Below are positions 26,652 through 35,326 of a stretch of 64,000 nt of DNA, one piece after another. Position numbers and translations under genes: made by a program. A model generated the notes under the pieces. It was not told where the DNA came from, did not search any database, and worked only from the letters and a program-made list of their open reading frames with translations. The DNA comes from Legionella geestiana (GTDB taxonomy: Bacteria; Pseudomonadota; Gammaproteobacteria; Legionellales; Legionellaceae), in assembly GCF_004571195.1 (NCBI RefSeq), contig NZ_CP038271.1, forward strand, positions 1,478,001 to 1,542,000, in the 5' to 3' direction. How positions within the stretch are numbered: the stretch's first letter is position 1; each line of letters starts with the position of its first letter.

Positions 26652-27962
26652 ATGCCTGAAACTATTATTGCCATTCATAACCTGCGAAAATCCTTCCGCC
26701 GCGCGGCAAATCAGGATTTGCTGGTATTGCAGGATGTGAATTTTGAACTGAACAAAGGCGAAATTGTAGCACTCCTTGGAAAATCGGGCTCCGGAAAGTC
26801 CACGCTGCTTCGCATTATTGCCGGACTTGTGGCACCGACTGCCGGTGAAGTCACCTACCGCGGGCGTCCGGTCAGGGGGCCAGTATCGGGCATTGCGATG
26901 GTGTTTCAGTCTTTTGCTCTGATGCCATGGCTCACGGTTCTTGAGAACGTGGAACTCGGGCTTGAAGCCCAGGGCATTTCACGCGAAGAGCGTCGTCGCC
27001 GCGCGATTGAAGCGATTGATATCATCGGCCTTGACGGTTTTGAGTCGGCTTATCCCAAAGAGCTTTCAGGCGGCATGCGCCAGCGCGTGGGCTTTGCGCG
27101 AGCGCTCGTTATCAATCCCGATATCCTCTTGATGGATGAGCCTTTCTCCGCACTGGATGTGTTAACGGCAGAAAACCTGAAGTCCGACCTGCTGGCGCTT
27201 TGGGAAGGGCGAAAAACCAATACGAACGGCATTCTGCTCGTTACCCACAACATTGAGGAAGCGGCGATGCTTGCCGACCGGATTGTGGTTTTCGACAGCG
27301 ACCCGGGCTATATCCGCGCAGAACTTCACGTTTCCCTGCCACAGCCTCGCAATACCGATACCCCAGAGTTTCAGGCGCTGGTTGACCGCATTTACACACT
27401 GATGACGACCGGGCCGAAGGAGCGTGCGCGCCGTTTGCAGCGTGAGCGCCAGATTGGTCTTGGGTATCGTCTGCCGGATGTTGACCCCTCGGAGCTCTCC
27501 GGTTTAATCGATACCATGACGTCTTTTGAGCAGCACATTGACCTCCCGGAACTCGCCGATGAGCTGATGATGAACATCGATGATTTGTTCCCCATTCTTG
27601 AGACGCTTGAAATTCTGGGCTTTGCCCGGGTTTCCGATGGTGATATTCACTTAAGCGAGCTTGGGCGCCAGTTTGCCGATGCGGATTTGCAGGCACGTAA
27701 ACGCCTCTTTGCCGAACGCCTGCTTGAGAAGGTGCCGCTTGCGCGTTATATCCGCCGTATTCTTGATGAAAAAGCGGGGCACCGTGTTTCTGAAGAGCGT
27801 TTTCTAACGAAGCTTGAAGACTACCTCAGCGAAAAAGAAGCCGACCGGGTGCTGCACACCCTTATTGACTGGGGGCGTTATGCCGAGATTTTTGCGTATG
27901 ATTTTAATACCGGCATGCTGAGCCTTGAAGACCCCGGGCAGTCGGATACTGCGCGTGGATAA
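26652..27962 (+). CDS. ABC transporter ATP-binding protein with C-terminal AAA-associated domain
   Basis: 436 residues: a standard ABC ATPase (Walker A GKSGSGKST, signature LSGGMRQRVG, Walker B ILLMDEPFSALD, switch LLVTHN) over the first 250 residues, followed by a regulatory domain of about 180 residues (from about FEQHIDLPELADELMMNID) of the kind called AAA-associated in nitrate/sulfonate-type ABC proteins. The ATG at 26652 follows GAGAGA and gives a normal ABC N-terminus; longer frames run into the permease gene. It pairs with the fused permease directly upstream. Confidence 0.9.
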   Translation: MPETIIAIHNLRKSFRRAANQDLLVLQDVNFELNKGEIVALLGKSGSGKSTLLRIIAGLVAPTAGEVTYRGRPVRGPVSGIAMVFQSFALMPWLTVLENVELGLEAQGISREERRRRAIEAIDIIGLDGFESAYPKELSGGMRQRVGFARALVINPDILLMDEPFSALDVLTAENLKSDLLALWEGRKTNTNGILLVTHNIEEAAMLADRIVVFDSDPGYIRAELHVSLPQPRNTDTPEFQALVDRIYTLMTTGPKERARRLQRERQIGLGYRLPDVDPSELSGLIDTMTSFEQHIDLPELADELMMNIDDLFPILETLEILGFARVSDGDIHLSELGRQFADADLQARKRLFAERLLEKVPLARYIRRILDEKAGHRVSEERFLTKLEDYLSEKEADRVLHTLIDWGRYAEIFAYDFNTGMLSLEDPGQSDTARG

Positions 27963-27972
27963 CCGACTGTCA

Positions 27973-28605
27973 TCAGGCAGTCTGCGCCTTTTTCACGAGG
28001 TAATCGAGCACTTCCAGAAGCCTTTCGGGGCTTTTTGCCATCTGTAAGTCGGTTTTGTAACGGTTTCCGACCACAATCGCCGGGACGGCATTGATGTGTG
28101 CCGCACTCATGCGCGCCACGCTTTGGCCCAGTGCCATATCCATGGCCATGGAATGGGTAAACGCACTCTCGGCAACGTCTTTTTGAACGCCATTTTCTAC
28201 GAAAAAGGCTATCATTTCCGCATTACTTTCAAGGGGATGCTTCTCGTCTTGAACGGCAGCAAAGAGTTTGGGGGCCATGGCGTCGCTCAAACCGAGTGTG
28301 TCGCTCGCATACCACGCTCTGGCATACACTTCCCAGGCGGGCCTGAAGATGACGGGCGTGCGAACAAAACGAATCTTTTTGCCTTCGGCTTTCACCCATT
28401 GCTGCAGGGTCGGCTCAAGCCGGTAGCATGCGGGGCAGCCAAAGCTGAAAAACTCACGCACAAGCACCGCGCCGCTTCCGGCGGGTTTGGCTGCAAGCAC
28501 TTGATAATCCTCGCCTTCAACAATGGCGGCAGCCGCGAACAGCGGCATCAGGAGCAGTGAGAGCGTGAAGAGCGCCTTAAGGCGGGAGCGAAGCGTATTC
28601 AACAT
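27973..28605 (-). CDS. dsbA: DsbA family thiol:disulfide interchange protein
   Basis: 210 residues: signal peptide (LKALFTLSLLLMPLFAAAA), thioredoxin-like domain with the active site FGCPACYRLEP (CPAC) and the cis-Pro loop INAVPAIVV. DsbA proteins oxidise cysteine pairs of periplasmic proteins; the CPAC dipeptide differs from the E. coli CPHC and changes redox potential. The ATG at 28605 follows AGGAAT and lies just after the cytochrome c stop at 28610, so the genes form an operon. Confidence 0.92.
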   Translation of the reverse strand: MLNTLRSRLKALFTLSLLLMPLFAAAAIVEGEDYQVLAAKPAGSGAVLVREFFSFGCPACYRLEPTLQQWVKAEGKKIRFVRTPVIFRPAWEVYARAWYASDTLGLSDAMAPKLFAAVQDEKHPLESNAEMIAFFVENGVQKDVAESAFTHSMAMDMALGQSVARMSAAHINAVPAIVVGNRYKTDLQMAKSPERLLEVLDYLVKKAQTA

Positions 28606-28609
28606 AGGG

Positions 28610-29218
28610 TTATTCCTGATACAAGCCGGCAACATAGGCCGAGATAGCGTTCATGTCTTCCTGCGTCATGCGGGCACTGATGTCGCGCATGATGGCATTG
28701 TAATCGTTCGCGCGCTTTTTGTCGCGAAAATCAGCAAGCTGCTGGGCGGTATAGGCGGCATTCTGCCCCGAGATAACCGGAAAGCCGGCCTCACTGTTGC
28801 CAAGGCCGCCAGGTCCGTGGCAGGCGATGCAGGCCGTAATATGGCGTTCAAAATTGCCGCCTCGATACAGCCTTTCACCGGGCGCAATCGCCGCTTTTGG
28901 GGTTTTGCCAATCGGGTGGGGCAGTGAGGCATAGTAAGCCGCCAAATCGGTGAGGTCTTCATCGCTAAGATTCGCCAGTATGGCCGTCATTACCGGAACA
29001 TTTCGGGTTTTTCCCGCTTTCATGTCCTGCATCTGTTTTAACAGATAAGGGGCATGCTGGCCGGCGAGATTGGGCCAGAGGGGGTTTGGGCTGATCCCGG
29101 CCGGACCATGGCAGGCCACGCAGGTCGCTGATTTTTCAAGACCTTTTGCAATACGATCGGCCGCTTCTGCGCCAGTGATGACGCTGAGCATTACAACCAG
29201 CAGCAGGTGCTTTTTCAT
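28610..29218 (-). CDS. Cytochrome c4-type dihaem protein
   Basis: 202 residues with a signal peptide (MKKHLLLVVMLSVITGAEA) and two haem-binding motifs, CVACH and CIACH, each in its own cytochrome c domain with a later Met ligand region. This is the c4 layout of periplasmic electron carriers to terminal oxidases. The start at 29218 has GGGAAG upstream; the upstream in-frame ATGs lack a signal peptide. It is co-transcribed with the DsbA gene. Confidence 0.9.
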   Translation of the reverse strand: MKKHLLLVVMLSVITGAEAADRIAKGLEKSATCVACHGPAGISPNPLWPNLAGQHAPYLLKQMQDMKAGKTRNVPVMTAILANLSDEDLTDLAAYYASLPHPIGKTPKAAIAPGERLYRGGNFERHITACIACHGPGGLGNSEAGFPVISGQNAAYTAQQLADFRDKKRANDYNAIMRDISARMTQEDMNAISAYVAGLYQE

Positions 29219-29312
29219 GCAGGACTTCCCGGAGAGGCCGTTCAGAATTTTTACCATTTTATGCCGCAGGGCGCGGTGATGCAACTGTGCGCGCCCTTAT
29301 CCCGAAAGCCGC

Positions 29313-31370
29313 TCAAGAACCTGAGGGGCTTATTGTCATCGTCATGCTGACTTCGCTCGATGATGATGGTTGTGATTTTGCAAAATGTGTTGCGCTAAAG
29401 GCCTCCTGAAAGGCGTCCAGCTGTAGCCCCATAATGACTGAAGGCCTTAAAGACCTCAACCTTTCTTTGGCACATGCTTTTTGTAAGGCAATCCAGGTAA
29501 GCGCCAGCAATTGTGTGGCTGAAATACCGGTTTCCGAATCCACAAACCCCTCACTCTGCAGTCGCTTAATACAGTCAAGCGTTTTGTTCTCGTTATTTTT
29601 ACTGTCTAACAAGATACTGGCAGTCAAGCTGCGCAGTTGTCCATCGAGCAGTTTTTCATCAAGCATTTTCCCGCCATGAATCAACATAAGCGTTAAAGCA
29701 GTTTCTGTTATTACAGAATGGCTGTTGTTTTTACCCGAAATATTTTGCAGATACTCAGCCACTTTGCCTCGCGCGAGCGCTGCTCCTGCCGGTGTCGAAT
29801 CTTCATCCAGGGCATGAATGCATAAACGGTAGATGTTAACGAAATGCACGGGACTCAGTGCATTGTCCTCTATCTGCTCCCAATATGGCATTACGTCTTC
29901 ATGCAGGAAAATTTGAGAGTAATCGAGCAACAGGTGATAGATAACATCAAGCCCTTTTGATTGAACATAATTGAAAAAAGCAATTGACCGGTCGCCAAGC
30001 GCAAACCCCCAGCCGTTGGCACTCCCCACAACACATGCCCGCTCCTCGATAAAAGAGTCTGGCATGCGCATACGCAATTTACCGAGTACGCTTGCAACCC
30101 GCTCTGGATAAGGATGATGTGCAAGGCGCAGCACATTAAGCCCCGATGTTTCAAAATCCGACATTTCAACGGTCTTTGGCAAATGATGTTTGCTTTTTAA
30201 TTTACTGAATCTATTGAATCTTGCATCAAATTTTTTGTTGTCCTGCAATGCCTGTTCTGAACGTTTTGTCGCTTCAGATAAGTGTTTGCCAAAAACACGT
30301 TCTACTCCTGCCTCTGTTGTGACACCTTTAAAGTAAAAGCCAGGAAGAGTCAACAGTGTGTTCGTTGTACTTTCTAAAGCCCTTTGTTGTATGCGTAACT
30401 TCTCAATCACATTAATCTCTGCCTTTCCGTCTTTTAGAAGGTTTGTTTTAACGCATAAACCAAGCCGTAAAAGCGTCACCAGCCCCTGACTCAAATGCTC
30501 GGGGTTCGAATGGTTCAGCAGCAGCTTGAAGAGGCGTGGGTTTTCATGCAGTGCAGAGCGGTTAGTCTCGGGATTCATCGTTTGCGCATGCAGTGCATTG
30601 AGGCCATTTACCCATTTGTCGAGCCGGCCGCTCTTAAACAGCATGATAACCTGTTCGACCGTTGCCAAATTCGCAGTGGGAATGCCAGTATTAAGCCTCT
30701 GCAACGATGCGATAATGCCTGCAAAATCGGGCGCATCCTCGTTGAACAGCCTAAACATATCTTGGCGCCCCTTATAACTTTCTCCGTAAGAACGGTCGCT
30801 CTTTTTATAAGCGATACCTTTCTGGTGGGAAGTAATGAGGAATGACGCAAAACCTTCCAGAGCAGAAGGCAGTGGCGAGCGTATCGATATCTTCCTTAAA
30901 TATTTCGCATAAACCCCTCGCAGCTGCAAAGAGTCATCATTTGCCAGAGCCCGTTTAAAGACGAGAATTTCCCGTTGAAATGCTTCTGCACATGCATCCT
31001 CGTTGGCCACCAATATTCCAAACTCTTCTTCTCGCAGTTGGTGTTCCTGCGTGAATCGCCACTTTTCCATAAGTCTTGAGGTATTAAAGGCGGGCAGATA
31101 ATCAAGCAGCCAGCGGCGAAAGCGCCCGAAAAGCGAGTTGTCTGTGATGAAGTCCTGATACTGCGCGCAAAACCTGAAAGCGGCCTCTGCTCGATATTGT
31201 GCCTCATAAGACGAAGAGCTCGCAGCCCAGGGCATTAGGGGGATATAGAACTGTAACAGGTAACGCTGCATGTCTGATGGAAAAAAAAGACGGGAAAACC
31301 AGCCTGATTGCCTAAATTGCAAGCGAAGCGCAATCATGGTCTCATCGTTGTCGCGAAGTAATTTACTCAT
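29313..31370 (-). CDS. Orphan protein, candidate effector (685 aa)
   Basis: I do not recognise this protein. It is long and predominantly helical, with an amphipathic N-terminal region (SGWFSRLFFPSDMQRYLLQF), no signal peptide and a Ser/Thr-rich C-terminus (KSQPSSSSEVSMTMTISPSGS) with the small and acidic residues common in Dot/Icm signals. The ATG at 31370 follows GAGAG; the frame extends upstream to 31511 through the promoter, which argues against a longer protein. It has its own strong promoter with an embedded dyad (31419-31447). Single-gene transcription and context suggest an effector. Confidence 0.6.
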   Translation of the reverse strand: MSKLLRDNDETMIALRLQFRQSGWFSRLFFPSDMQRYLLQFYIPLMPWAASSSSYEAQYRAEAAFRFCAQYQDFITDNSLFGRFRRWLLDYLPAFNTSRLMEKWRFTQEHQLREEEFGILVANEDACAEAFQREILVFKRALANDDSLQLRGVYAKYLRKISIRSPLPSALEGFASFLITSHQKGIAYKKSDRSYGESYKGRQDMFRLFNEDAPDFAGIIASLQRLNTGIPTANLATVEQVIMLFKSGRLDKWVNGLNALHAQTMNPETNRSALHENPRLFKLLLNHSNPEHLSQGLVTLLRLGLCVKTNLLKDGKAEINVIEKLRIQQRALESTTNTLLTLPGFYFKGVTTEAGVERVFGKHLSEATKRSEQALQDNKKFDARFNRFSKLKSKHHLPKTVEMSDFETSGLNVLRLAHHPYPERVASVLGKLRMRMPDSFIEERACVVGSANGWGFALGDRSIAFFNYVQSKGLDVIYHLLLDYSQIFLHEDVMPYWEQIEDNALSPVHFVNIYRLCIHALDEDSTPAGAALARGKVAEYLQNISGKNNSHSVITETALTLMLIHGGKMLDEKLLDGQLRSLTASILLDSKNNENKTLDCIKRLQSEGFVDSETGISATQLLALTWIALQKACAKERLRSLRPSVIMGLQLDAFQEAFSATHFAKSQPSSSSEVSMTMTISPSGS

Positions 31371-31418
31371 CTTTCTCTCGATACCCCAAAAAATGGTCAA
31401 ATTTAAGCTGATTGGCGC

Positions 31419-31447
31419 AAGATACAGACAGCAAAGGCTGCTGTCAA
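31419..31447 (-). promoter_or_regulatory. Promoter with a perfect dyad in the spacer
   Basis: On the minus strand TTGACA and TATCTT are separated by exactly 17 bases. The plus-strand sequence GACAGCA-AAGGC-TGCTGTC (31427-31445) is a perfect 7-bp inverted repeat lying across the spacer and the edge of the -35 box, the position of a repressor or MerR-type operator. It drives the 685-residue orphan gene, with about 50 bases between the -10 box and the ATG. Confidence 0.65.
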
Positions 31448-31650
31448 GTTTTAAACCTCCATGTGCAGGGTGAGCGTGACAGACCCTGCTTTCTGTATTG
31501 GTAATTTTCATCTGCTGAGGCCACGTCCTGCTATGGGTTAAAGTATCAGGTGTCGTTTAAGCGTTGATGTTTTGAGGCGGGCTCGTTGCTGCTCGTATAC
31601 AGATTGTGCCGAACATTGCTACAATCCGCTTTTTTCTTCAGGCCTTAAAC

Positions 31651-32259
31651 ATGCGACCCAATCGTTACATGCAGGCGAGCTTTCTCAAAAGTGCGCCCCG
31701 CGTTGACCTCCTTCCTCCTGACACGGGATTTGAAGTGGCCTTTGCCGGGCGCTCCAATGCCGGAAAATCAAGTGCGCTGAACACGCTAACCGGTATGCGC
31801 CAGCTTGCCCGCACCAGTAAAACCCCCGGACGCACGCAGCTTATTAACCTCTTTTCGCTGGATGATACGCGCCGGCTCGTGGATTTACCGGGCTATGGGT
31901 ATGCGAAAGTGGCCAAAAGTCTGAAGCTTGACTGGCAAAAGCACCTCGCTGAATACCTGGAAACTCGCCATTGCCTGCGCGGCCTTGTGGTATTGATGGA
32001 CATTCGCCATCCTTTAAAGCCGCTGGATGAAACCCTGATTCACTGGGCGCTGGCGCGCCAGCTTCCCGTGCATATCCTGCTGACCAAATCGGATAAGCTT
32101 GGATTTGGTGAAGTTAAAAAAACGGTTCAGGCGGTCAGTCATCATTTTGTCGATTATGCCGGTGCCGTTACCGTACAGGCGTTTTCCGCCACGAAAAAGC
32201 AGGGGATTGAGATGCTTTGTGACGTACTCGATCACTGGTTTGAGATGACGGCCGATTAA
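31651..32259 (+). CDS. engB: Ribosome biogenesis GTPase EngB (YsxC/YihA)
   Basis: 202-residue GTPase: G1 GRSNAGKSS (residues 33-41), G3 [10 protein letters not shown]4 TKSD and G5 SATKK. EngB acts in late assembly of the large ribosomal subunit. The ATG at 31651 ([21 protein letters not shown]) matches usual family starts better than 31606. The gene stands alone, divergent from the orphan upstream. Confidence 0.95.
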   Translation: MRPNRYMQASFLKSAPRVDLLPPDTGFEVAFAGRSNAGKSSALNTLTGMRQLARTSKTPGRTQLINLFSLDDTRRLVDLPGYGYAKVAKSLKLDWQKHLAEYLETRHCLRGLVVLMDIRHPLKPLDETLIHWALARQLPVHILLTKSDKLGFGEVKKTVQAVSHHFVDYAGAVTVQAFSATKKQGIEMLCDVLDHWFEMTAD

Positions 32260-32312
32260 GTGTCGGGCGCCTTACACTTTATAAGTAAGCCTTTGTATTT
32301 AAGAGTTTTTTT

Positions 32313-32556
32313 GTAGGCTGGGCTGAGCGGCGCGAAGCCCGGCATCGGGTATCCCCAAAGGCCGGATGTTTTTTCGTGCATCCTGTCCCGCGCTTATCAG
32401 CGCAGGCTACGACGCTACGGAAGTTTTTAAATAACCTATTGTATTCATTTGTTTTTTTGTAGGCTGGGCTAAGCGAAGCGCAGCCCGGCATCAGGTATAA
32501 CCGTCCGCCGGATGTCTTTTCGGGCATCCATTCCCGGGCTTTGCACCCAACGCTAC
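32313..32556 (+). repeat. REP-like repeat pair
   Basis: Two units with GTAGGCTGGGCT starts lie at 32313-32410 and 32459-32556. The second overlaps the acs stop codon: the conserved CTACGG end of the repeat supplies the TAG on the minus strand. Together they fill the region between the convergent engB and acs genes. Confidence 0.88.
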
Positions 32557-34421
32557 GGCAGATTGTTCCTTGCGTTTAACAACTGCAGCACCGATTGTGG
32601 ATTGGCGAGCGTGCTCAAATCTCCAAGATCGTCCACTGACTGTGCTTCATGGTTCGCGATTTTGCGCAGAATGCGGCGCATGATTTTGCCCGAGCGGGTT
32701 TTAGGCAGGTCGCCAGCCCATTCGATGGTTTCAGGTTTGGCAATGGCACCTATCCGTTCCTTGACACCTGAAAGCAGCGACTCGCGCAGCGCGGCACTTG
32801 CTGCAATGCCTTCCTTCAAGGTTACAAACGCATGCACGGCTTCCCCGCGTACCGGGTGGGCAACGCCAATCACGGCAGCTTCTGCCACTCCTTCAACCGC
32901 GACCAGCGCGCTTTCAATCTCGGCACATCCTAAAAGATGTCCGGAAACGTTCAGCATGTCGTCCGTGCGACCGGTAATCCAGTAGTCGCCATCTGCATCA
33001 ACCCGCGCACCATCCCCCGTCAGATAATATCCTGTGGCCAGATAGCTCTGGCGGTAGCGTTCATGATTGCCAAGAATGGTACGTGCCATCGCGGGCCATG
33101 AAACCCTGATAGTCAGCCGACCTTCGCCAGCACCCTTAAGAGGCGCGTTGTTATCGTTAAGAAGAAGCGGCTCAATGCCTGGCAGCGGCGAACGTGCACT
33201 CCCGGGTTTGGCATGTGCCACATTGGCAGGTGGGCAGAGCATGATGGCGCCCGTTTCTGTCTGCCACCAGGTATCCACAATCGGGCAGCGCCCACGCCCC
33301 ACCTTGTCGTAATACCACTGCCAGGCGGCTGGATTAATGGGCTCGCCAACGCTGCCCAAAAGGCGCAGTGTATCCCTGCTGCTGGTGTCAAGCCATTCAT
33401 CACCGGCGCGCATGAGGCTGCGAATGGCGGTGGGGGCGGTGTAAAAGACGCTGACGCGGTGGCGGTCAATCATTTCCCAGCAGCGGGAAGGCTGTGGCCA
33501 CAGCGGTATGCCGGAGAAGAGCAGGGTGGTGATGCCGTTACAGAGCGGGCCATACACGGTGTAACTGTGCCCGGTAATCCAGCCGACATCCGCCGTGCTC
33601 CAGAAAACTTCATGCGGGCTACAGCCAAACACGTACTGATGGCTGAATGCCACCTGAACGAGGTAACCGCCGGTGGTGTGCACAAGGCCCTTGGGCGTGC
33701 CGGTACTGCCGGAGGTATAGAGAATAAAAAGCGGGTCTTCCGCCTGCATGGGCTCGGGCGCAAAATGAATGGAAGCCCCAGTGCGCGCCGTGTGCCACCA
33801 GACATCACGCTGCTCGTCAAAAGGCACCGGTTCGTGGCTGTGGCGAATGACGAGCATCCTGACCGGCAGGCCCTGTGCGGCAAGGTCCGCCTCGGACTTT
33901 AACGGGTGCAGACGCCCGCCCCGATGAAAACTGTCGCCGGTAATCAGCACGTCACACTCTGCGGCCTTGAGGCGTTCACGAAGAGCGGCTGCTGAAAATC
34001 CTGCAAAAACCACGGTGTGCACGAATCCTGCCCGCGCACACGCAAGCATCGCAATGGCGGCTTCCGGAATGGTCGGGAGATAAATGGCAACCCGGCTTCC
34101 ACGCTTTAATCCCATGCCACTGAGTACATTTGCCATGCGACAGACTTCATCATGCAGTTCTGCAAACGTCAGTGTGCGGCATGCATCAGGAGTATCCCCT
34201 TCCCAGATAATCGCGGTTTGACGGGCTTTATGCGGCAAATGGCGGTCAATGCAGTTGACACTGACATTCAATCGCCCCCCGCCAAACCAGCGGGTATTGC
34301 CTTCTGCAAGACTGCCTTCGCACACGCTTGTAAAGGGCTCCATCCAGTCCACGGTACGAAGAGCCACATCCTTCCAGAAGGCTTCATGCGGGTGGCGTGG
34401 CTCAGTCGTTTGTGTGGTCAT
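32553..34421 (-). CDS. acs: Acetyl-CoA synthetase family (AMP-forming) enzyme
   Basis: 622 residues. AMP-binding motif YTSGSTGTPKGLVHTTGGYL, the acyl-pocket TWWQTETGAIMLCP, the hinge region YWITGRTDDMLNVSGH and the acetylatable lysine motif PKTRSGKIMRRIL are all present. It activates acetate (or propionate) to the CoA thioester. The ATG at 34421 overlaps the mmsB 3' end by 20 bases, so it is the third gene of mmsA-mmsB-acs, linking it to valine-derived short acyl units. Its stop codon lies in a REP-like repeat. Confidence 0.9.
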   Translation of the reverse strand: MTTQTTEPRHPHEAFWKDVALRTVDWMEPFTSVCEGSLAEGNTRWFGGGRLNVSVNCIDRHLPHKARQTAIIWEGDTPDACRTLTFAELHDEVCRMANVLSGMGLKRGSRVAIYLPTIPEAAIAMLACARAGFVHTVVFAGFSAAALRERLKAAECDVLITGDSFHRGGRLHPLKSEADLAAQGLPVRMLVIRHSHEPVPFDEQRDVWWHTARTGASIHFAPEPMQAEDPLFILYTSGSTGTPKGLVHTTGGYLVQVAFSHQYVFGCSPHEVFWSTADVGWITGHSYTVYGPLCNGITTLLFSGIPLWPQPSRCWEMIDRHRVSVFYTAPTAIRSLMRAGDEWLDTSSRDTLRLLGSVGEPINPAAWQWYYDKVGRGRCPIVDTWWQTETGAIMLCPPANVAHAKPGSARSPLPGIEPLLLNDNNAPLKGAGEGRLTIRVSWPAMARTILGNHERYRQSYLATGYYLTGDGARVDADGDYWITGRTDDMLNVSGHLLGCAEIESALVAVEGVAEAAVIGVAHPVRGEAVHAFVTLKEGIAASAALRESLLSGVKERIGAIAKPETIEWAGDLPKTRSGKIMRRILRKIANHEAQSVDDLGDLSTLANPQSVLQLLNARNNLP

Positions 34422-35316
34422 ACGCGTTACCCTCATCAGCCAGTTCACGAATAATCGCTGAAAAATCAAGGTGCCCGTGGCCTTCATCCTGCATGTGGGA
34501 ATAGAGGCTGGCAGCGAGTGCAGCCATCGGCGTTTCAAGACCTGTTTGCTCTGCGCTCTGCTGCCCGAGGCGCAAGTCTTTCAGCATCATGGCGGCGGTG
34601 AATCCGGGTTTATAGTCATTAGTCGCAGGAACGCCGGGCAGTACATCCCCAACCGGCGGATAGGTGCTCATGCTCCAGCATTGCCCGGAAGAACAGTTCA
34701 CCACCTCAAAGAGTTTCTGGTGAGAAAGCCCGAGGCGCTCGCCGAGCAGAAAAGCTTCTGATACCGCAATCATGGAGATGCCAAGAATCAGGTTATTGCA
34801 GATTTTCGCAGCCTGCCCACTGCCGTTTGCGCCGGTATGAATGACGTTCTTTCCTAAGGCCTGAAGCACGGGGCGAAGGTCATTGAGAATATCTGTCTCG
34901 CCACCGGCCATGAAGGTCAGGGTGCCCATGGTTGCCCCATTGACACCGCCGGATACCGGTGCGTCAATCGCACGTATGCCGGCTTTCAAGGCCTCTTCAT
35001 GCACAAAGCGCGTGGTCTGCACATCAATGGAGGAACAGTCCATGTAGAGCGCGCCTTTTCTGGCGTGTGCAAAAAGCCCCGCTTCTCCAAGGCACACCTG
35101 ACGAACCTGCTCGCCTGTTTGCAGCATGGTGATAAGGACGTCCTGGTCGTGCGCCACATCGACAAGGCTGTGTGCTTCAATCCCGCCGGCACTGACCAGT
35201 GCCTGACGCGCCCTTGGGGCAAGGTCAAAACCCGTAACCGTAAAGCCCGCTTTAACGAGATTGATGGCCATGGGCAGGCCCATGTGTCCAAGTCCTGCAA
35301 ATCCAATCCGTGTCAT
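34402..35316 (-). CDS. mmsB: 3-hydroxyisobutyrate dehydrogenase
   Basis: 304 residues: Rossmann motif GFAGLGHMGLPMA, substrate motif DAPVSGGVNGATMGTL and catalytic lysine in GSGQAAKICNN. It oxidises 3-hydroxyisobutyrate to methylmalonate semialdehyde in valine breakdown, feeding the MmsA reaction. The ATG at 35316 follows AAAGGAGC. It starts ten bases after mmsA. Confidence 0.93.
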   Translation of the reverse strand: MTRIGFAGLGHMGLPMAINLVKAGFTVTGFDLAPRARQALVSAGGIEAHSLVDVAHDQDVLITMLQTGEQVRQVCLGEAGLFAHARKGALYMDCSSIDVQTTRFVHEEALKAGIRAIDAPVSGGVNGATMGTLTFMAGGETDILNDLRPVLQALGKNVIHTGANGSGQAAKICNNLILGISMIAVSEAFLLGERLGLSHQKLFEVVNCSSGQCWSMSTYPPVGDVLPGVPATNDYKPGFTAAMMLKDLRLGQQSAEQTGLETPMAALAASLYSHMQDEGHGHLDFSAIIRELADEGNAYDHTND

Positions 35317-35326
35317 CGGTGCTCCT

